Source of the DNA: Bacillota bacterium
GTDB taxonomy: Bacteria; Bacillota; Dethiobacteria; Dethiobacterales; Dethiobacteraceae
DNA: 8,476 nt
Reading direction: 5' to 3'
Assembly: GCA_024650095.1 (NCBI GenBank)
Contig: JANKMV010000073.1
Span: forward strand, 1-8,476
How positions within the stretch are numbered: the first letter of the stretch is position 1; the number at the start of each line of letters is the position of its first letter. The notes below the pieces were generated by a model, which searched no databases, was not told the origin of the DNA, and was given only the letters and a program-made list of their open reading frames with translations. The position numbers and the translations under genes are program-made. Positions 6,782 to 8,476 of this stretch are shown here, piece by piece.

Positions 6782-7591
6782 ATGACCATCAGTGAATACC
6801 GCAAACTGTGCCAAAAGAATGAAAGTGAAAACTACCTTTTAGATAAGCTCATTTTCCGCAAAATCTCCATCTTCATCACCATCCTTTTTATTAAGCTAAA
6901 AATTACCTCTAACCAAGCGACCTTTTTAAGTCTCCTAGCCGCACTGGCCAGTCTTTATTTTCTTGCCTTTAACACTCGTTTCGCCCTCATAACCGCAGCC
7001 TTTCTCATTTTTAGCTACTACATGCTCGACCATGTAGATGGAGAATTAGCACGCTTTGCCATCCAAACCGGCGCACGCCAACCCAATCTTAAAGGTCACT
7101 ATTTCGATGTGCTCGTGCACCGTTACTCCACCAACCTGATGGTCTTTTTCATCGGCATTAGTATCTATAACCTCTATGGCTATAAGCTAGCCGTCATCTT
7201 AGGCTTTATGGCATGCATCGGCATCAGCTCTTTTCCCAATGTAATAGCTGCCCAAGTGATCGCCGGCAAAATCGCCAACAACAAACAGCTTATCTTTGAC
7301 GATCCCGCTCTCGCGGCCATCCTCGCTGAGCTAGAAACAAAAAAAGAACAGATCCATGCTGTTCATCATGGCAGCACCGTACAAAAGCTAAAAAAGCTAA
7401 TCATAGAATCTTTGTTCTTCCCCGGGCATATCATTTTACTACTTCTAGTTTTACTCGCAGACGCCTTCTGGCCCGGTTTTGCCACATTTAACTTACGTCT
7501 TGTCTTTTTACTGGGCTTTACCCTTTTATACACCGTCAAAACAATTATCCAAAGCATCATCTGGATTGCCAAGCTAAAGAAGATTTCATAA
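6782..7591 (+). CDS. CDP-alcohol phosphotransferase, second tandem paralog
   Basis: This 269-residue membrane enzyme is clearly duplicated from the preceding gene: 88 of the first 130 residues are identical without gaps by hand count, and similarity continues with small gaps to the end. The active-site segment is D83-HV-D86-G87-EL-A90-R91, 13 residues, G105-HYF-D109-VLV-H113, again with His in place of the last Asp. The most divergent stretches are 61-70, 92-100 and the central soluble loop (about 172-205), the last two of which could affect acceptor or donor choice. CDP-alcohol phosphotransferases are dimers, so the two products could form a heterodimer, or each could serve a different acceptor. 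Hydrophobic segments match the first paralog. It is separated from the first copy by 23 bp and from the LicD-like gene by about 9-21 bp. Confidence 0.87.
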   Translation: MTISEYRKLCQKNESENYLLDKLIFRKISIFITILFIKLKITSNQATFLSLLAALASLYFLAFNTRFALITAAFLIFSYYMLDHVDGELARFAIQTGARQPNLKGHYFDVLVHRYSTNLMVFFIGISIYNLYGYKLAVILGFMACIGISSFPNVIAAQVIAGKIANNKQLIFDDPALAAILAELETKKEQIHAVHHGSTVQKLKKLIIESLFFPGHIILLLLVLLADAFWPGFATFNLRLVFLLGFTLLYTVKTIIQSIIWIAKLKKIS

Positions 7592-7600
7592 CACTATAGG

Positions 7601-8305
7601 ATGTGGCTCATTTTGGACAAACAGTTGCGAGCAATACTCGATCTCTTGCACCAACACCATATTGCCTACTGGCTCGACAGTGGCACCCTACTCGGCCTGC
7701 AACGAGAAGGACACCTCCTCGCCAGCGATAAAGATCTCGATCTTGGTGTGTGGGATAGCGAGTTACCCAAGCTGCAAACACTCCTTGCCATCTTTCGCCA
7801 AGCCGGCTACCAAATCTATTGTGCCTCGTACAAGGGCCAAGTGTTTAAATATAATCTTACGCCCAGTAATCTAAAAAAGCACCGTACGGTAGATATTAAT
7901 ATCTACCGCGAAGCCCATGGCCACGCCTGGTGTCCCATGTACTACTTTAAATTAAGCCCCACCACAGAAAAAAAAGTACGCCCGCAAAAAACAGTCTTCA
8001 CCACCATCCGCGGCCTACTTCGTTCCACCTGGAAAACGCTCAATTCAAAGCTCACACTCACTGTCAAAATCGACCGCCTACCCTGGCGACCGTTTCTCAT
8101 CACAGGAACCTGGTGGATTCCAAGTTCCTACTATAAAAATACCACCCACAATAGCAAGCTAAACGCCACCATCCCTCAAGAGTGGGAAAGCTACCTGGCG
8201 TTTCGCTACGGCAACTGGCGCCAACCACAAACGGACTGGGTCTTCTACCGCGACGACCAAGGCATCAACCCCAGAACCCCAGCCCAACTCATAACAAAAC
8301 AATAA
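7601..8305 (+). CDS. LicD/fukutin-family transferase, probable phosphonate (or phosphoalcohol) transferase to glycan
   Basis: This 234-residue cytosolic protein belongs to the LicD group of nucleotidyltransferase-fold enzymes, which move phosphocholine or polyol phosphates from CDP donors to sugars. Visible family features are LDSGTLLGLQREG (25-37), the metal-binding DKDLD (43-47, Asp45 and Asp47), VDIN (97-100), and near the C-terminus RYGNWRQP (202-209), matching the family's closing YGDW-x-P element. Length is typical. In this operon its donor is plausibly the CMP-phosphonate made upstream, with attachment to a glycan repeat; that is inference. The start is uncertain. ATG 7601 overlaps the only Shine-Dalgarno-like AGGA (7598-7601), while an in-frame TTG at 7613 lies 11 bp after it and would give MDKQLRAILD and 230 residues. 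A perfect 22-bp palindrome (7887-7908) lies inside the gene. It is the last gene of the operon visible here. Confidence 0.82.
   Translation: MWLILDKQLRAILDLLHQHHIAYWLDSGTLLGLQREGHLLASDKDLDLGVWDSELPKLQTLLAIFRQAGYQIYCASYKGQVFKYNLTPSNLKKHRTVDINIYREAHGHAWCPMYYFKLSPTTEKKVRPQKTVFTTIRGLLRSTWKTLNSKLTLTVKIDRLPWRPFLITGTWWIPSSYYKNTTHNSKLNATIPQEWESYLAFRYGNWRQPQTDWVFYRDDQGINPRTPAQLITKQ
7887..7908. repeat. Perfect 22-bp palindrome within the LicD-like gene
   Basis: The half-site CGGTAGATATT is followed directly by its exact reverse complement AATATCTACCG. There are no mismatches and no spacer; the flanking pair (A at 7886, C at 7909) does not extend it. It encodes VDINIY and neighbours in the LicD-like protein. 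It could be an operator-like site or an accident of codon choice. Confidence 0.6.
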
Positions 8306-8342
8306 ACCACCCAGCATCCAAACGTAGGCATAACATCCGTCA

Positions 8343-8420
8343 TACCACACATTCTTACCCCACAAATGTAGGGAACGGTCTTGACCGTTCCGCGCCCACA
8401 TACGCACGCTCACCAATCCG
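8343..8420. repeat. Intergenic repeat, unit 1 (78-bp period)
   Basis: The unit begins TACCACACATTCTTACCCCA and includes a perfect inverted repeat and a CGCGCC tail. Bases 8343-8396 match 8421-8474 at 51 of 54 positions by hand count; the mismatches are at 8367, 8371 and 8372. After base 8396 the copies diverge, or a 1-bp shift occurs at the window edge. The unit starts 37 bp after the last stop codon. It looks like a dispersed intergenic repeat of the REP kind. Confidence 0.8.
8372..8391. repeat. Palindrome in repeat unit 1 (9-bp arms, TT spacer)
   Basis: GGAACGGTC and GACCGTTCC are exact reverse complements separated by TT. There is no T-tract after the stem on either strand, so it does not look like an intrinsic terminator. 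The near-zero spacer suits either a protein-binding site on duplex DNA or a hairpin with its inner pairs open. Confidence 0.75.
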
Positions 8421-8476
8421 TACCACACATTCTTACCCCACAAACGTACCGAACGGTCTTGACCGTTCCGCGCCAC
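8421..8476. repeat. Intergenic repeat, unit 2 (cut by the window edge)
   Basis: This second copy of the 78-bp-period repeat runs off the right end of the window. It carries GAACGGTC (8451-8458), TT, GACCGTTC (8461-8468); its outermost pair is lost because base 8450 is C rather than G. Two copies are visible and more may follow. Confidence 0.8.

Noticed and set aside
8372..8391. Rho-independent terminator for the operon
   Set aside because: The stem is followed by GCGCCC on the plus strand and by CTACATTTG on the minus strand, with no T-run, and the loop is only TT.
8159..8476. Minus-strand open frame encoding a 26-residue tandem repeat (ARNGQDRS...LWGKNVWY)
   Set aside because: The protein repeat arises only because the 78-bp DNA repeat period is a multiple of three. 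The frame runs into the licD-like gene's C-terminal codons antisense, has no convincing ribosome site and looks like no known family.
8343..8476. CRISPR array
   Set aside because: Only two copies with a long (over 50 bp) conserved core and a short intervening stretch; the palindrome is nearly the whole hairpin and no cas gene is present.

Overview
The window (8476 bp, about 45-50% G+C by eye) is almost entirely one strand-uniform operon running left to right. Eight complete genes follow one another with gaps of 1 to about 40 bp, and the last 12 codons of a ninth gene sit at the left edge. Several starts have strong AGGAGG-type ribosome binding sites, and two genes use GTG. This fits a Firmicutes-type host, possibly a Negativicute, but no taxonomic marker is present and the assignment is a guess.

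Layout: 1-39 is the tail of an upstream gene, perhaps the ABC-2 permease. 52-1578 encodes a polysaccharide-export ATPase in which two complete nucleotide-binding domains are fused. 1591-2727 is an iron-type alcohol dehydrogenase of the phosphonoacetaldehyde reductase kind. 2768-4066 is phosphoenolpyruvate mutase with an N-terminal cytidylyltransferase-like domain. 4068-5195 is phosphonopyruvate decarboxylase. 5210-5938 is a LicC/PntC-like nucleotidyltransferase. 5940-6758 and 6782-7591 are two tandem paralogous CDP-alcohol phosphotransferases. 7601-8305 is a LicD/fukutin-family transferase. 8306-8476 is non-coding and holds two copies of a 78-bp-period repeat, each with a GAACGGTC-TT-GACCGTTC palindrome.

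Reading the genes together (inference): PEP is converted to phosphonopyruvate (mutase), then phosphonoacetaldehyde (decarboxylase), then 2-hydroxyethylphosphonate (HEP, reductase). No 2-aminoethylphosphonate transaminase is present in the window. The phosphonate is activated with CTP by the LicC/PntC-like enzyme and then attached to acceptors by the membrane CDP-alcohol phosphotransferases and/or the LicD-like enzyme. The ABC transporter would export the decorated glycan. The most likely product is therefore a phosphonate-bearing surface polysaccharide or phosphonolipid, probably carrying HEP.

The most unusual points are: (i) two adjacent CDP-alcohol phosphotransferases that both carry His where the family's last catalytic Asp is expected; (ii) fusion of two active-looking ABC ATPase domains, 107 of 200 positions identical without a gap; (iii) two different kinds of cytidylyltransferase domain and two different kinds of transferase in one pathway; (iv) a perfect 22-bp palindrome inside the licD-like gene; (v) the palindromic repeat pair at the right edge.
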